Shown: piece after piece, positions 1 to 10,060 of the stretch | How the letters are laid out: each line of letters opens with the position of its first letter | How positions within the stretch are numbered: position 1 is the stretch's first letter | NCBI RefSeq assembly: GCF_040833965.1 | Contig: NZ_CP162142.1 | Location: 1,761,001 to 1,825,000 of the forward strand | DNA: 64,000 nt | Source: Leptospira sp. WS39.C2 | GTDB taxonomy: Bacteria; Spirochaetota; Leptospiria; Leptospirales; Leptospiraceae | Direction of reading: 5' to 3' | Translations under genes and position numbers: made by a program | The notes under the pieces: generated by a model | Told to the model about the DNA's origin: nothing | The model's input: the letters and a program-made list of their open reading frames with translations, nothing else | The model's database searches: none

Positions 1-1361
1 TTCCAATCTGCAATAGTCCTTGCGAGAGAAACAATTTGTTTTTTCTTTCGTAGGGAAAGTTGTTTTGTATCTTTACCCATTTCCAACTGTTTCAACACAG
101 ACAATGTTTCTTCGGAAGGAATCTTTCTTTCCTTTCTATAATCGAATCTCTCTAAAATGATTTCTTTTAATTTGTTTTCCTCCAAACGGATGTTACGTTC
201 CGTTGTTGTTTCAAATAAAGTTTGGAAGATTGTGATTCGATCTAAAAAAGCACCGCTGATTTTTTGCAGATACAACCTGATTTTTTGTAAGGAACAATGA
301 CAATGGTTTTGGCTATGGTAGTTCCCACATGGACATGGATTTGATGATAATAAAAGTGTAAAATTGGTTTTGATTTTTGTGACTTCGTTAAGCCTTGTGA
401 TTTCCAAATAGGAATCTTCCATAGGCATCCTTAAACTTTCTAAAATTCGATCCTTAAATTCAAGGGCTTCATCTAAATATAAAATTCCACCTTCTGCTTT
501 TGTGATTTCACCAGGTTGGTAGGGGAGTCCGCCACCCAGTAGTCCAACTTCTGTTGTGGAATGGTGGGGGGATCGAAATGGACGTTTGTTCGTAGGGGCT
601 TCAAACTCTCCTTTGTTTGTCCAAATGCCCATTCCTTTTTGTCCTGCAGTGTTGTTTGGTGGTAAGAGAGTATCGAGTAACCGATGTAACATGGTTTTCC
701 CAATTCCTGGACTTCCAAGTAATAAACTATGATGGTTTCCAAGTAAAGAATAAAGCAGGCCTTGGAATACATTCATTTGGTACGGATCCAAATGTACAAC
801 TTCCCACTGCAAAGAATCATTCGTATCTATGGTTTGGAATTTTACAATTGGTGATTGCTCAAAAATCATTTCTAGGTCTTGTAAGTGCGATAGAAAATAA
901 TACTTACCTTCTGGAATGGAGTCTTTTTCTAATGATTCAGGCAGACAAATTACATCCGTTTCTTTTTTGTCCCTCTGCCATAAATAAGGTAAAAGTTCTT
1001 TTCCACCAACAAGGCTTCCATCAAGTCCCAGGTTTCCCAAATACAGAATGTTTTGATTTGGTTTTCGAATTTGTCCTGTTGCTTCTAAGATACCAACGGC
1101 CATCGCCACATCCAGTGATACCTTCTTTTTCTGTGTGTGGGAGGGTTTGACGTTGATGATGATGGTTTCCATAGGAAATTCATAGGAAGAGGCTTCTATG
1201 GCCAAACGAATGCGATCTCTGGCCTCCTTTGTTTCTTGTGGGACGTTTCCTAAGATTTGAAAATGGGGAAATCCCCGTCTGATCCCAACCTCCACTTGGA
1301 TTTCTTTTGTTCCATTCCATTCATACATCAAACTTCCAACTTCTGCTCGTTTGGGGCTCAC
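1..1361 (-). CDS. comM: ComM/YifB family Mg-chelatase-like AAA+ ATPase, 5' part (gene runs off the left edge)
   Basis: The minus strand reads open from about 1361 to base 1 without a stop, so the 3' end lies outside the window. ComM is a hexameric AAA+ helicase that promotes branch migration during natural transformation. Seen in the translation: a Walker A motif GSPGIGKT at about 690-715, the family hallmark RPFRSPHHS at about 558-584, a Walker B segment GGILYLDEA at about 465-490, and a cysteine pair region NPCPCG at about 310-330. An N-terminal Lon-like/ChlI domain precedes the ATPase, as usual for the family. I chose the GTG at 1361 because an in-frame TGA lies just upstream and the N-terminus then fits the family; an ATG at 1328 is the alternative. 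In the fourth residue block the family LDELPEF is LDEALEF. No frameshift was found. Confidence 0.9.
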   Translation of the reverse strand, partial: MSPKRAEVGSLMYEWNGTKEIQVEVGIRRGFPHFQILGNVPQETKEARDRIRLAIEASSYEFPMETIIINVKPSHTQKKKVSLDVAMAVGILEATGQIRKPNQNILYLGNLGLDGSLVGGKELLPYLWQRDKKETDVICLPESLEKDSIPEGKYYFLSHLQDLEMIFEQSPIVKFQTIDTNDSLQWEVVHLDPYQMNVFQGLLYSLLGNHHSLLLGSPGIGKTMLHRLLDTLLPPNNTAGQKGMGIWTNKGEFEAPTNKRPFRSPHHSTTEVGLLGGGLPYQPGEITKAEGGILYLDEALEFKDRILESLRMPMEDSYLEITRLNEVTKIKTNFTLLLSSNPCPCGNYHSQNHCHCSLQKIRLYLQKISGAFLDRITIFQTLFETTTERNIRLEENKLKEIILERFDYRKERKIPSEETLSVLKQLEMGKDTKQLSLRKKKQIVSLARTIADW

Positions 1362-1457
1362 ATACGAAAGGGGTCACAAAACATCTCTTTTGGTTTAAAA
1401 AATAAAAAAGACTTTTCATAAATAAGGCATCATGGTGACTTTTCCTGAGAGTTTGCT

Positions 1458-1850
1458 TTGGTTTGTAGTATCATTCGTGTAATCCCCCTCGTTCTTCTCC
1501 TTGTGTTCAGCCAATGTTCACAACGGTTGATCAAAAAAGAAAAGTTAAGGGAGATTAATGAATTCTATGATGGGAAAACTTATGCCCTTCGGGAAGAGAT
1601 CAAATTCTCTCAAACCGATGTTTGGAAAAAAGGGACCCTCGTTAAGATCTACATCGAATCGACTCCCTCTCTTTTAAAATTGAAAGTATACCCAATCCAG
1701 GAGACTCGTGAGTCATCTGTTGGGAAACTAGCAGATTACATCATCAATGATGATGTGAAAAAGAGAGAATATGATTTGGCAGATGTGGAAGAGTGGGTGA
1801 ACCAAAAATTCACTCTCGTCGAACAAAATGCCAAAAAAACAAAGAAATAA
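1458..1850 (+). CDS. Small putative lipoprotein upstream of the T2SS genes
   Basis: A 130-residue protein with an N-terminal hydrophobic stretch (residues 5-17) ending in a lipobox-like VFSQC with Cys20, so it is probably a lipoprotein. The remainder is charged and lysine-rich with no motif I recognise. The start is a TTG; a TGA in the same frame sits 12 bases upstream, so no longer start is possible, and the GAG in the preceding bases is a weak ribosome site. It ends 9 bases before the M23 peptidase and lies at the head of the type II secretion run. Pilotins (GspS/AspS) are small lipoproteins that carry the secretin to the outer membrane, so a pilotin role is possible from position and size, but I see no sequence evidence for it. 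Confidence 0.7.
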   Translation: MVCSIIRVIPLVLLLVFSQCSQRLIKKEKLREINEFYDGKTYALREEIKFSQTDVWKKGTLVKIYIESTPSLLKLKVYPIQETRESSVGKLADYIINDDVKKREYDLADVEEWVNQKFTLVEQNAKKTKK

Positions 1851-1859
1851 AGGTTTGGG

Positions 1860-2867
1860 ATGTTTTCATTGTCTTATTATTTTGATTTTCCAGCTTTCTT
1901 TCTTTCTCATTCAAGAATCTTCGGTTTAGTTCCCGATAAAATAACTGTGAAGGTCTTCAGGCACTTAACATTCCTATTTCTTTTGGTTTCGGGCACTGGT
2001 TTGTTTGCCAATCCTTTCCAGAAACTGCATGAAGAAATTAACCAAAGCCTTCCTTCCAGCGATTCCACTGTATTCCGCATATTTAGTAACCAATCCCAAG
2101 AACAAGAAGTCCACAAACTCTTCACTGTTGGGATCAACCAAAATGGGGAAGAAGAAGAAGTGGAGCTTGCTTCTCTTGACCTTCCGAAATACATAGATAT
2201 TTCCCCTGTGGTGAGTAATACAGTGGTCCACGAGTCGGGGATTGTTGTGAAAAAATATACAGTCCAAAAAAAAGACAATTTATCTAAGATTGCTCGTTCT
2301 TTTTCCATTGATGTTGCGAAACTCAAAAAAGCAAATTCACTCACAAGTGACCAATTGAAAATTGGCCAAGTTTTGGAAGTCCCTGTTCAAGTGAAAAATG
2401 CTTCCTCTTCCCGTGTGGTTTTAAAAAAGATTTTTATTTTACCTGTACCACAAAGCCGTGTGACTTCAAGATTTGGTCGGCGAGTGGATCCATTCAACAA
2501 GTACAACCGTGTGTATCACTCTGGGCTTGACCTAGCAGCCAAAGTAGGGGCACCTGTCCTTTCTGCTGCGGACGGCGAAGTTGTATTTACTGGCCGGAAC
2601 GGTGGATATGGAAATTCCGTTACCATCCAACACAAAAATGGGTATAAAACAGTTTACGCCCATTGTTCTCAGATTTTAGTTGAGGTTGGGGAAACGGTGA
2701 AGATGGGCCGAGTGGTAGCACTTGTCGGACGTACAGGTACTGCAACGGGGGCACATTTGCATTTTGAAGTGTTTCGAAACGGGAAAATTATGAATCCTGA
2801 ATCAGCTCTCGGCATGACTGAAAAACATGTGACAAAACTTCCCAAATCTGAAGTAGCCGGAATGTAA
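1860..2867 (+). CDS. Exported LysM domain M23 family metallopeptidase (putative murein endopeptidase)
   Basis: A zinc metallopeptidase of the LytM/M23 type that would cut peptidoglycan cross-links in the periplasm, or act as a degenerate activator. Numbering from 1860: hydrophobic export signal at about 31-50, LysM peptidoglycan-binding domain at about 131-176 (KKYTVQKKDN start, LKIGQVLEVP end), M23 domain at about 200-312. The metal ligands are present: HSGLD gives His220 and Asp224, and HLHFE gives His299 and His301; His268 is also conserved. Thus it should be catalytically active. The signal peptide begins with VKVFRHL, so an internal GTG at 1947 may be the true start. It sits directly before gspC, 20 bases apart, and may make room in the wall for the secretion machine; that link is inference. 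Confidence 0.88.
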   Translation: MFSLSYYFDFPAFFLSHSRIFGLVPDKITVKVFRHLTFLFLLVSGTGLFANPFQKLHEEINQSLPSSDSTVFRIFSNQSQEQEVHKLFTVGINQNGEEEEVELASLDLPKYIDISPVVSNTVVHESGIVVKKYTVQKKDNLSKIARSFSIDVAKLKKANSLTSDQLKIGQVLEVPVQVKNASSSRVVLKKIFILPVPQSRVTSRFGRRVDPFNKYNRVYHSGLDLAAKVGAPVLSAADGEVVFTGRNGGYGNSVTIQHKNGYKTVYAHCSQILVEVGETVKMGRVVALVGRTGTATGAHLHFEVFRNGKIMNPESALGMTEKHVTKLPKSEVAGM

Positions 2868-2887
2868 TCGGAGTATTTCTCCGATTA

Positions 2888-3811
2888 GTGGGGAGCATGA
2901 ATTTAATCCTTCAAAGAATCCAATCGAGTCAGTTTTTAACATTGATTCCGGTTGTTTTATTATTTTCCTTTTCTCTCGCTTATTTACTGAAACTGGTTCT
3001 GCTTTTATTATTTTCCACGGAATCGGGGATGAATGTTGGGAGCCAAATCCGCCCGAAACAAACCAGACAAGAAGTGATCCTCGCTGTTAGTACATACGAA
3101 GATATGGTCACAGGCAATCTCATCCGTGGCCAAGTGTTCGATCCAAACGATGCCACAAAACGTGGTGCGGACGGTAGTCCACTGGACCCTGAAATCGCTC
3201 AGGACAATGGGGATGATGACCAAATGCTTGTGACAGGGACTTTGTCTGGCCACTGGTCTTTTGCTCGCGTGACCATCCGTGAAAAACAAAACAACGATTC
3301 TGAAGAATTTGGTGTAGGGGAAATGGTGGGTGGTTATAAAGTGCAAACCATTGAACAGCACTATGTGGTCTTAAAAAAAGGGGGCCTTAGCCTTCGTGTT
3401 AATATTGGAGAAACACCGGCCCAAGCAAAAGAAAGGATCCGACCAAAAGATGCGGCTGCTATATCCAATTTAGGTCCTTCTAGCCAAACCATTCAAAAAG
3501 TTCTATCCAGAGAAGACGTGAATCGGAAACTAAAAGACCCGAATACCATCTACAAAAATGCTAGATTTGGCCCTCATTTGGTAGACGGAAAGATCGAGGG
3601 TTACAAAATCTATCAAGTGGCAAAAGACCATGTCTTTTATTCGCTTGGCGCGAGGGGTGGAGATATCATCAAACGTGTCAATGGTATGCCACTCAATGAA
3701 ACAGAGAAGATGTTGGAAATTTGGGGTTCGATCAAACAGGCTCCGAAAATTACAGTGGATTTAGAACGACAAGGCAAAATTATCACATATGAATTTATCA
3801 TTCGGAATTAA
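2888..3811 (+). CDS. gspC: Type II secretion system protein GspC (PDZ-containing inner-membrane component)
   Basis: GspC spans the inner membrane once and contacts the secretin GspD in the periplasm. Here a single membrane segment lies at about residues 15-42, followed by a linker, a homology-region-like part (about 95-165) and a C-terminal PDZ-like domain (about 225-307, with [18 protein letters not shown] and [12 protein letters not shown]). Identification rests on this architecture plus its place directly before gspD. The start is GTG at 2888 or ATG at 2897; the GGGGAG just before the ATG is too close to serve it, so the GTG with an upstream GGAG is somewhat better. It overlaps nothing; gspD starts two bases after its stop. 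Confidence 0.85.
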   Translation: MGSMNLILQRIQSSQFLTLIPVVLLFSFSLAYLLKLVLLLLFSTESGMNVGSQIRPKQTRQEVILAVSTYEDMVTGNLIRGQVFDPNDATKRGADGSPLDPEIAQDNGDDDQMLVTGTLSGHWSFARVTIREKQNNDSEEFGVGEMVGGYKVQTIEQHYVVLKKGGLSLRVNIGETPAQAKERIRPKDAAAISNLGPSSQTIQKVLSREDVNRKLKDPNTIYKNARFGPHLVDGKIEGYKIYQVAKDHVFYSLGARGGDIIKRVNGMPLNETEKMLEIWGSIKQAPKITVDLERQGKIITYEFIIRN

Positions 3812-3812
3812 A

Positions 3813-5576
3813 ATGAGAAATCGTCTCCCATTCGTTGTACTTTGTATTTGCCTTTATTTAATTGTGACACCCAATTTCTCACAAGAGAAAGGGAAACCAA
3901 AAACCAAAACTTCTCAAGAACCGGCAAGTTTCACAGCAGATTGGAGAGACACAGAACTCAAAGACTTCCTAATGGGAATGAGTGCTATCATCAAAAAAAA
4001 CATCTTAATTGATGATGCCGTCAAAGGTAAAAAAATCACTATCATCTCTCAAAAACGAGTTCGTATTGAAGATGCGTATGGATTTATGAAGTCCGTATTA
4101 GAAACCCAAGGATTTGGATTAATAGAAGAAAACGATCTTATTAAGGTTGTGAAAATAAAAGATGCCCTTGCCAAATCACAAATTGTTAGGATTGGAAAGG
4201 ATCCCGTTTCTGATTCGGAAGTTGCCTTAAACAAAACCATCACACAAATTGTTCCCTTAGAATTTTCGAATGCGATTGAACTCGAACCCATTCTCAAACG
4301 AGTGACAAGTCCTGATACTGATATCATCATTCCTAAGAACCAAAATACTCTTATCTTTTCTGGATCCACTGCTGATATTAACAAATTACTTAAGTTAGTT
4401 GATAATTTGGATGTAAGAGCTGATGGGCCAGGATCTATCTCTTCTGCGGGTGACATTCATATTTACACTTTGGAATACAACGAAGCAGAAAAACTCGCTG
4501 CCATTCTCGTGAAATTGGATATGCCTGATGCGCCTGTTGCACCGGCACAAGGGCCACCTGGGGAAGCGGGTCCAGATGGAAAACCGCAGCAGGCTCCACC
4601 ACAACCTGCCGCACAAGCTCCAAAAATTCCAGGCAAACAAGACAAAATCAAAGCAGTTGCTCATAAAGAATCGAACTCGCTTATTGTCACAGCAACCCCA
4701 CAAGAGTGGGAAGAAATTAAAAAAATCATCAAGATCTTAGACACACCTAGAAAACAGGTGTTACTTGAAGTACTCATTGTTGAGCTTAGTTCCACAGACT
4801 TAAATGATTTTGGTATCGATTGGCGTTACCAAGAACTTGCCTATGGGCAGTTTAACACAGGTCTTGCGGCGCAAGGTGGTGTGATTGATAAAAATGGTCG
4901 TCCCACAAACGTAAATACTCTCTCTGGATTCTCCCTTGGGTTTATCAGGCGCGGTGGTCAACAGATCATTGGTATTTTAAACGCAAACTCTACCAATGAA
5001 AATTTCAATGTATTGTCTGCTCCCCAAATTTTGACTTTGGACAACCAGGAAGCAGAGATCAATGTGGGCCAGGACGTTCCAGTTCGTACCCAAAATAGAA
5101 ACGCAGGTTTAGGTGGAGATAATGCCGTCACTGTGGCAAACTTTGAATACCGCCCAACAGGGATTAAACTAAAATTCACTCCACACATCAATAAAAACAA
5201 TCGTATCACACTGGATCTTTACCAAGAGATCAAAAACGTTGCGGGGATTTCTTCGGAAGCAACAGGTGGTAACCCAACTTTTAACAAACGGGATATCAAA
5301 ACTACCATCGTTGTAGACAACATACAAACCATTGTAATTGGGGGTCTCCTTTCCAATGACAAACAAAAGAAAGTGCAAAAGATCCCAATTTTAGGGGAGA
5401 TTCCACTTCTCGGAACTTTATTTAGAAGAACCACAAATCAAAATCGAAAAACGAATTTGATGGTGTTCTTAACACCTCACATCTTAGATGATCGTGATAA
5501 ATCGGATCGTATGACCATCCAAAAGAAAAATGAACAAGAAAGGATGGTGGATGAACGAGAAAAGAAACTGAGATGA
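3813..5576 (+). CDS. gspD: Type II secretion system secretin GspD
   Basis: The outer-membrane channel of the T2SS. The likely start is ATG 3813, just after the gspC stop, giving a 587-residue precursor with a clean signal peptide (MRNRLPF then a hydrophobic run to about residue 25). An ORF extension to 3789 exists but lies inside gspC. Domains: N0 at about 40-115, N1-N3 repeats at about 125-330, and the secretin core at about 340-565 ending in [13 protein letters not shown] proline/glutamine-rich loop of roughly 35 residues (bases about 4520-4630) interrupts N3. It is shorter than enterobacterial GspD, and the tail after the core is only about 25 charged residues, so a classical pilotin-binding S domain is not obvious. 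The stop overlaps the gspE start (ATGA). Confidence 0.95.
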   Translation: MRNRLPFVVLCICLYLIVTPNFSQEKGKPKTKTSQEPASFTADWRDTELKDFLMGMSAIIKKNILIDDAVKGKKITIISQKRVRIEDAYGFMKSVLETQGFGLIEENDLIKVVKIKDALAKSQIVRIGKDPVSDSEVALNKTITQIVPLEFSNAIELEPILKRVTSPDTDIIIPKNQNTLIFSGSTADINKLLKLVDNLDVRADGPGSISSAGDIHIYTLEYNEAEKLAAILVKLDMPDAPVAPAQGPPGEAGPDGKPQQAPPQPAAQAPKIPGKQDKIKAVAHKESNSLIVTATPQEWEEIKKIIKILDTPRKQVLLEVLIVELSSTDLNDFGIDWRYQELAYGQFNTGLAAQGGVIDKNGRPTNVNTLSGFSLGFIRRGGQQIIGILNANSTNENFNVLSAPQILTLDNQEAEINVGQDVPVRTQNRNAGLGGDNAVTVANFEYRPTGIKLKFTPHINKNNRITLDLYQEIKNVAGISSEATGGNPTFNKRDIKTTIVVDNIQTIVIGGLLSNDKQKKVQKIPILGEIPLLGTLFRRTTNQNRKTNLMVFLTPHILDDRDKSDRMTIQKKNEQERMVDEREKKLR

Positions 5577-7249
5577 GAAAAAGTTTAGGTCAGATTCTTT
5601 TAGAAGATGGAATCCTTACCGTTAAGGATTTAGAAGACATTTCCAAACAACAGGAAAAAACAAACCTTCCCATCACTCACATCATCCAAAAAAAAGGTCT
5701 CGCTTCCGAAACCGACATTTTAAAAGCACTGGCGAAACTCCATAAAATGGAGTTTTACGACAAACTTGATTTTGTTGCCAGTGATGAAATTTTTAGTAAA
5801 ATCCCACTAAAACTTGTACAACGATCCAAAATTGTTCCCTTCCTTGTAAAAGGGAAAAAGGTTTTTGTTGCCACAAGTGATCCAACAGACCTCCATCCTA
5901 TGGATGATATGCGTTCCTTCTTAAAAGGATACGAACTCCAATTCGTTCTCGCCACAGAAAACGAAATCATGCGCATCGTCCACTCGCAGTTTGATAAAAC
6001 AACTGCGGAAGCAAAAGAGATGATGGATGAGATGGACGGTAGTTTCGGAGATCTCTCCGATGCCTTTGAATCCGATGCATTAGATTTATCGAATGAAGCG
6101 CCTATCATCAAAATGGTGAATGTGATTTTGTCGCAGGCCGTTTCAGAAAGAGCCTCCGATATCCACGTAGAACCGTTTGAAAAATCCGTTGTGGTCAGGT
6201 ATCGTGTGGATGGTGTTTTGCAAAAAGTTTTAAATCCGCCTAAATCGTATTTGGCGGGAATATCCACTCGTATCAAAATCATGTCCAATTTGAATATTGC
6301 GGAAAATAGGCTCCCGCAAGATGGTAGGATCAAACTTAGGTTAGCCGGTAAAGATGTAGACGTGCGGGTATCGATCATCCCTTGCCAATTCGGTGAACGA
6401 ATTGTGATGAGGATTTTGAATAAAACTGATCAAAAGTATTCGATTGAAACCATGGGATTTAACCCACAAATCCTAAAAGAATTTAAAGAACTCATTTATA
6501 AACCTTATGGAATTATCTTAGTTACAGGGCCTACTGGATCCGGAAAATCAACGACTCTTTACTCTGCATTATCGGAGATCAATACCGAAGAAAGAAATAT
6601 TATCACTTGTGAAGACCCAGTGGAATACCAAATGGATGGAATTTCCCAAATGCAGATGAATGAAAAAATTGGTCTCACATTTGCTGCGGGACTTCGTTCC
6701 ATTTTACGACAAGACCCGGACGTGGTAATGGTAGGGGAGATCCGTGATGAAGAAACAGCAAGGATCGCCATCCAAGCTTCCCTCACAGGTCACTTAGTAT
6801 TTTCAACCCTTCACACGAACGATGCTTCCTCAGCTGTGACAAGGCTTGTGGATATGGGAATTGAACCTTACCTCATCACAAGTTCCGTACTTGGGTTTAT
6901 GGCACAACGTCTTGTGCGTGTGATCTGCAAAGACTGTAAAACTTCCTACAAACCAACTGACAAAGATTTGGCGGGACTTGGAATCCAAAGAAAAGAATTA
7001 AAAAATGGTGTATTGTATCGTGGAAAGGGTTGTAGTTCTTGTCTCAATTCTGGATATAAGGGACGAACTGGTTTATACGAACTTCTTACCATGAATGATG
7101 AAATCAAACGTGCGATTTTACAGGGAGCGGATGCAAATCGGATCAAGGAACTTGCCCTTAAAAATGGTTTGTCTACCTTACAAGAATATGGAAAATACAA
7201 AGTCATTGAAGGAGTTACGACTCCAGAAGAAGTGCTTCGGGTTTCATAA
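5573..7249 (+). CDS. gspE: Type II secretion system ATPase GspE
   Basis: The cytoplasmic hexameric ATPase that drives pseudopilus growth. All family marks are visible: an N-terminal MshEN/N1E-type domain (residues 1-150), Walker [10 protein letters not shown] near residue 323, Asp boxes, Walker B region [15 protein letters not shown] near residue 380, the His box [11 protein letters not shown], and a four-cysteine zinc site (CKDC near 452 and CSSC near 487). The length of 558 residues is normal. The ATG overlaps the gspD stop by four bases, which implies translational coupling. It could in principle be a PilB-type pilus ATPase, but its place in a gsp operon settles the name. Confidence 0.96.
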   Translation: MRKSLGQILLEDGILTVKDLEDISKQQEKTNLPITHIIQKKGLASETDILKALAKLHKMEFYDKLDFVASDEIFSKIPLKLVQRSKIVPFLVKGKKVFVATSDPTDLHPMDDMRSFLKGYELQFVLATENEIMRIVHSQFDKTTAEAKEMMDEMDGSFGDLSDAFESDALDLSNEAPIIKMVNVILSQAVSERASDIHVEPFEKSVVVRYRVDGVLQKVLNPPKSYLAGISTRIKIMSNLNIAENRLPQDGRIKLRLAGKDVDVRVSIIPCQFGERIVMRILNKTDQKYSIETMGFNPQILKEFKELIYKPYGIILVTGPTGSGKSTTLYSALSEINTEERNIITCEDPVEYQMDGISQMQMNEKIGLTFAAGLRSILRQDPDVVMVGEIRDEETARIAIQASLTGHLVFSTLHTNDASSAVTRLVDMGIEPYLITSSVLGFMAQRLVRVICKDCKTSYKPTDKDLAGLGIQRKELKNGVLYRGKGCSSCLNSGYKGRTGLYELLTMNDEIKRAILQGADANRIKELALKNGLSTLQEYGKYKVIEGVTTPEEVLRVS

Positions 7250-7254
7250 GTTTT

Positions 7255-8481
7255 ATGCCACTTTATACCTACGTTGCCTTTAATAAAAAAGGAAAAGAAG
7301 AAAAAAACATCATTGATGCTGTCAATTTACAGGCAGCCCGTAATAAACTAAAGTCGAAAGGACTTTATGTTCGATCCATCCAAGAAGACCGGGAAAAAGA
7401 GGAACGAGAATTGTTTCCTTTTTTATCCAAAATGTTATATCGGATTCCTAGAAAAGAAGTAGGTCTATTTTGTAAACAACTTGGGACTCTCATTGGAGCG
7501 GGGATCCCTCTAGATAAATGTTTACTTTCCATCATTGACCAAGTTGAAAATATCTATTTTAAAAAAGTTTTGATCGAGATGCGAGCGGACATTACAGAAG
7601 GTTCCAGTCTTTCTGAGTCGATGAAAAAACACAAAACTGTGTTTCCTGACCAATACCCAAGTTTGATTTCAGTAGGTGAGTCAACAGGGAATTATGAAAA
7701 CACCTTACATAGGTTAGCAGAACTTGAAGAAAAGTCTTCTGAACTAAAATCAAAAGTCCAAGTGGCTATGATTTATCCTATGATTATGGGTTTACTATCT
7801 CTTGGAGTATCGATTTTTTTACTTGTGGTCGTAATCCCACAAATTGAACAATTATTTGCCTCCTTTGATGCCAAACTCCCTCTTCTCACACGTGGGGTTA
7901 TCTTTTTATCTTATGTATTGACCAATTATTGGTATTTCATTCTAGCAATTATCATTGGTGGTTTTTTAAGTTTTTTAAAATGGAAAAGTTCTGATGATGG
8001 GAAAAAAGTATGGGATAAGTTTTTACTTGGTTTGCCTGTGATTGGAACCTTACTTAGAAAAATATTAGTTTCTAATTTTGCAAGAAACCTATCCATTTTA
8101 CTCCTTAACAGAGTCCCACTCATTGTATCACTCAATATAGTATCTGATGTGGTAGGTCACACTGTTTTTAAAGAAGAAATTGAAGTTGCTATCATCAAAA
8201 TCAAAGAAGGTGGCAAATTATCCGATTCCTTACAAGGTTCTCAAGTTCTACCGCAGATGGTTTTAGGGATGCTCAGTGCCGGGGAAGCTTCGGACAAAGT
8301 TCCCGAAATGATGAATAAACTCTCAGAAATCTACGAATCTGAGGTCGATACGGCAATAAAATCTTTGACCCAATCATTAGAACCTATGATGATCATTGTA
8401 ATGGGTGGAATTATTTTTACCATTATGGCGGCAATTATGACGCCAATGTACAAACTAACTCAAGAAATCCAGGGGATGTAG
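7255..8481 (+). CDS. gspF: Type II secretion system inner-membrane platform protein GspF
   Basis: A polytopic inner-membrane protein around which the secretion platform is built. The 408-residue product has two copies of the T2SSF domain (about 70-195 and 273-395), each followed by hydrophobic segments near residues 170-200, 220-240 and 375-395, in the usual GspF/PilC arrangement. Sequence such as FCKQLGTLIGAGIPLDKCL and GESTGNYENTLHRLA is typical of the family. It lies five bases after gspE and five before gspG, in the standard operon order. Confidence 0.95.
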   Translation: MPLYTYVAFNKKGKEEKNIIDAVNLQAARNKLKSKGLYVRSIQEDREKEERELFPFLSKMLYRIPRKEVGLFCKQLGTLIGAGIPLDKCLLSIIDQVENIYFKKVLIEMRADITEGSSLSESMKKHKTVFPDQYPSLISVGESTGNYENTLHRLAELEEKSSELKSKVQVAMIYPMIMGLLSLGVSIFLLVVVIPQIEQLFASFDAKLPLLTRGVIFLSYVLTNYWYFILAIIIGGFLSFLKWKSSDDGKKVWDKFLLGLPVIGTLLRKILVSNFARNLSILLLNRVPLIVSLNIVSDVVGHTVFKEEIEVAIIKIKEGGKLSDSLQGSQVLPQMVLGMLSAGEASDKVPEMMNKLSEIYESEVDTAIKSLTQSLEPMMIIVMGGIIFTIMAAIMTPMYKLTQEIQGM

Positions 8482-8486
8482 AGTTT

Positions 8487-8948
8487 ATGAAGATGAAAGG
8501 AAGAAACAGAAAGATTCGTGAGGGACTCACACTAATCGAGATCACCGTGGTGATGCTCATTTTAGGATCCCTTATGGCAATTCTTTACTCAAGTATTGGA
8601 AACCGTGGGGAAGGTGAAAAAAAACTAAAACTGAAAAATGACAGCGCGGTTTTAAAAACTGCACTTGAACGTTATTTAGAAGTTTATGATAAATACCCTT
8701 CTGAAGAACAAGGTTTACAAGCTTTAATTGAAAAACCAGACGATGACAAAATTGGGGATGATTATGAACCAATCATTCGGGAAAAAGCAGTTTTGAAGGA
8801 CCCGTGGAAAACGCCCTATGTTTTGAAATTTGAAGGATCTATCCCACAAGTTCTTACGTTAGGTGAAGATAAAAAAGAAGGTGGAGATGGAAAAAACAAA
8901 GATTTTAACATCCTCTCTCCTGATGACTATCCAGCCGCTTTCCGATAA
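8487..8948 (+). CDS. gspG: Major pseudopilin GspG
   Basis: The main subunit of the periplasmic pseudopilus. A short basic leader ends at Gly14/Leu15 in the prepilin peptidase motif REGLTLIEITVVM, with Glu5 of the mature protein present (L-T-L-I-E), followed by one hydrophobic helix. Downstream are GspG signatures: EEQGLQALIEKP, LKDPWKTPY and a C-terminal calcium-site-like GEDKKEGGDGKNKDF. The first mature residue is Leu rather than the usual Phe/Met. The product of 153 residues has the usual length. Its 3' end overlaps gspH. Confidence 0.95.
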   Translation: MKMKGRNRKIREGLTLIEITVVMLILGSLMAILYSSIGNRGEGEKKLKLKNDSAVLKTALERYLEVYDKYPSEEQGLQALIEKPDDDKIGDDYEPIIREKAVLKDPWKTPYVLKFEGSIPQVLTLGEDKKEGGDGKNKDFNILSPDDYPAAFR

Positions 8949-9555
8949 AATTCAATTTCCGAAACGGAAAAGAAAATTTCGCGACGGTCTCACCTTAATT
9001 GAGATCGTCGTTGTCATTTCTATATTGGGACTTCTTATGGTGATTGTTGGTGGTTCTTTACGAAACCTCATCATTCCATCCACAGAAGATATCTCCGTCA
9101 AATTACAAGAATCCTTTAAATTTGGTTACAATAAATCCCAACTCACAAACCAAGCTGTTCTTTTTGAATACGATTTCGAAAAAAGGGAATACCAATTTTT
9201 TTTACTCAAACGAGAAGAAGGTGGTTTAGAAGAAGAACCTATTTTAAAAAAAGTCACTCTTCCTTTTTATTCGAAAATCGTCAGTGTACGGGACTTAGGT
9301 GGAAAACCTAAAAATGAAGGAAAAATTCGCATTGTATTTACCCCACAAGGAACAACTACCGATTTATTTTTATACGTAGGCTCTGATACAGAAATCAAAC
9401 GAACCATCCAAATATATCGTTATGGTGGAAAAATAAAAATCCATAAAACAGAATTATTCCCAGAACCAGAGACAAATTCGATCTCCAAAATTTCCTATGG
9501 ATTGGATGAACGAGATGAACAAATTGATCCTAATGCAAAAACCCAACCGCGTTAA
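8923..9555 (+). CDS. gspH: Minor pseudopilin GspH
   Basis: A pseudopilin with cleavage motif FRDGLTLIEIVVVISILG followed by a hydrophobic helix, then a beta-rich C-terminal domain. GspH belongs to the pseudopilus tip complex with I, J and K. The open frame reaches back to 8863, but the ATG at 8923 gives a 22-residue basic leader, in line with the other pseudopilins, and overlaps gspG by 26 bases; a start at 8887 is possible. The assignment to H rather than I rests on order and size (about 210 residues). Confidence 0.85.
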   Translation: MTIQPLSDKIQFPKRKRKFRDGLTLIEIVVVISILGLLMVIVGGSLRNLIIPSTEDISVKLQESFKFGYNKSQLTNQAVLFEYDFEKREYQFFLLKREEGGLEEEPILKKVTLPFYSKIVSVRDLGGKPKNEGKIRIVFTPQGTTTDLFLYVGSDTEIKRTIQIYRYGGKIKIHKTELFPEPETNSISKISYGLDERDEQIDPNAKTQPR

Positions 9556-10060
9556 TTCATTTCGTTCTGCATTTACTTTATTTGAAGTTACGATAGCAAT
9601 GGCGATGGCGGCCATGGTGATGACCTATACTTATTCTATGATCGCAGAAGGGATTTCTTACCAAAAAAAAGCAGTTTTACTTTCGAATGCAGTTCACTTA
9701 GCAAAAATCAAAATGGCACAAGTGGATTCTTCCTCTACCATGCAAACAGATACTTCCAGAGGTTCCATAGATGCGTTTCCGGGATATACCTTTGAAACAG
9801 AAATCAAAGAAGAAGAAATGGATTTACTCAAACTTGCAGGTGGACCTAACGCTGAAGAACTTCGTAAAAAAGCACCAAAAGATATGTTAGGTGATAAAGA
9901 TGTGGGTCTCAGTGACCTTATGAAAAAACGAGGCCAGAAAAAAAGTTTTGAAACTGGGGGAGTATTAAAGGTATTTCGAGTGAAAGTTTCCATATTTTAT
10001 ATGGATGGAAACAAAAAAGAAACATATACTGTAGAAACATTCCGGAGCACAAAATACTAA
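9533..10060 (+). CDS. gspI: Minor pseudopilin GspI, with Ala before the cleavage site
   Basis: A type IV prepilin-like protein: basic leader, then SFRSAFTLFEVTIAMAMAAM with Glu5 of the mature part, one transmembrane helix and a small C-terminal domain. GspI initiates the tip complex. The residue before the scissile bond is Ala, where nearly all prepilins have Gly. The frame opens at 9497, but ATG 9533 gives a leader of about 14 residues and overlaps gspH by 23 bases. The stop TAA shares one base with the gspJ start. Confidence 0.85.
   Translation: MQKPNRVNSFRSAFTLFEVTIAMAMAAMVMTYTYSMIAEGISYQKKAVLLSNAVHLAKIKMAQVDSSSTMQTDTSRGSIDAFPGYTFETEIKEEEMDLLKLAGGPNAEELRKKAPKDMLGDKDVGLSDLMKKRGQKKSFETGGVLKVFRVKVSIFYMDGNKKETYTVETFRSTKY

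Noticed and set aside
617..1150. Long plus-strand open frame of 177 codons near the left edge
   Set aside because: It is antisense to comM, whose minus-strand frame shows intact AAA+ motifs; the plus-strand translation has no recognisable pattern.
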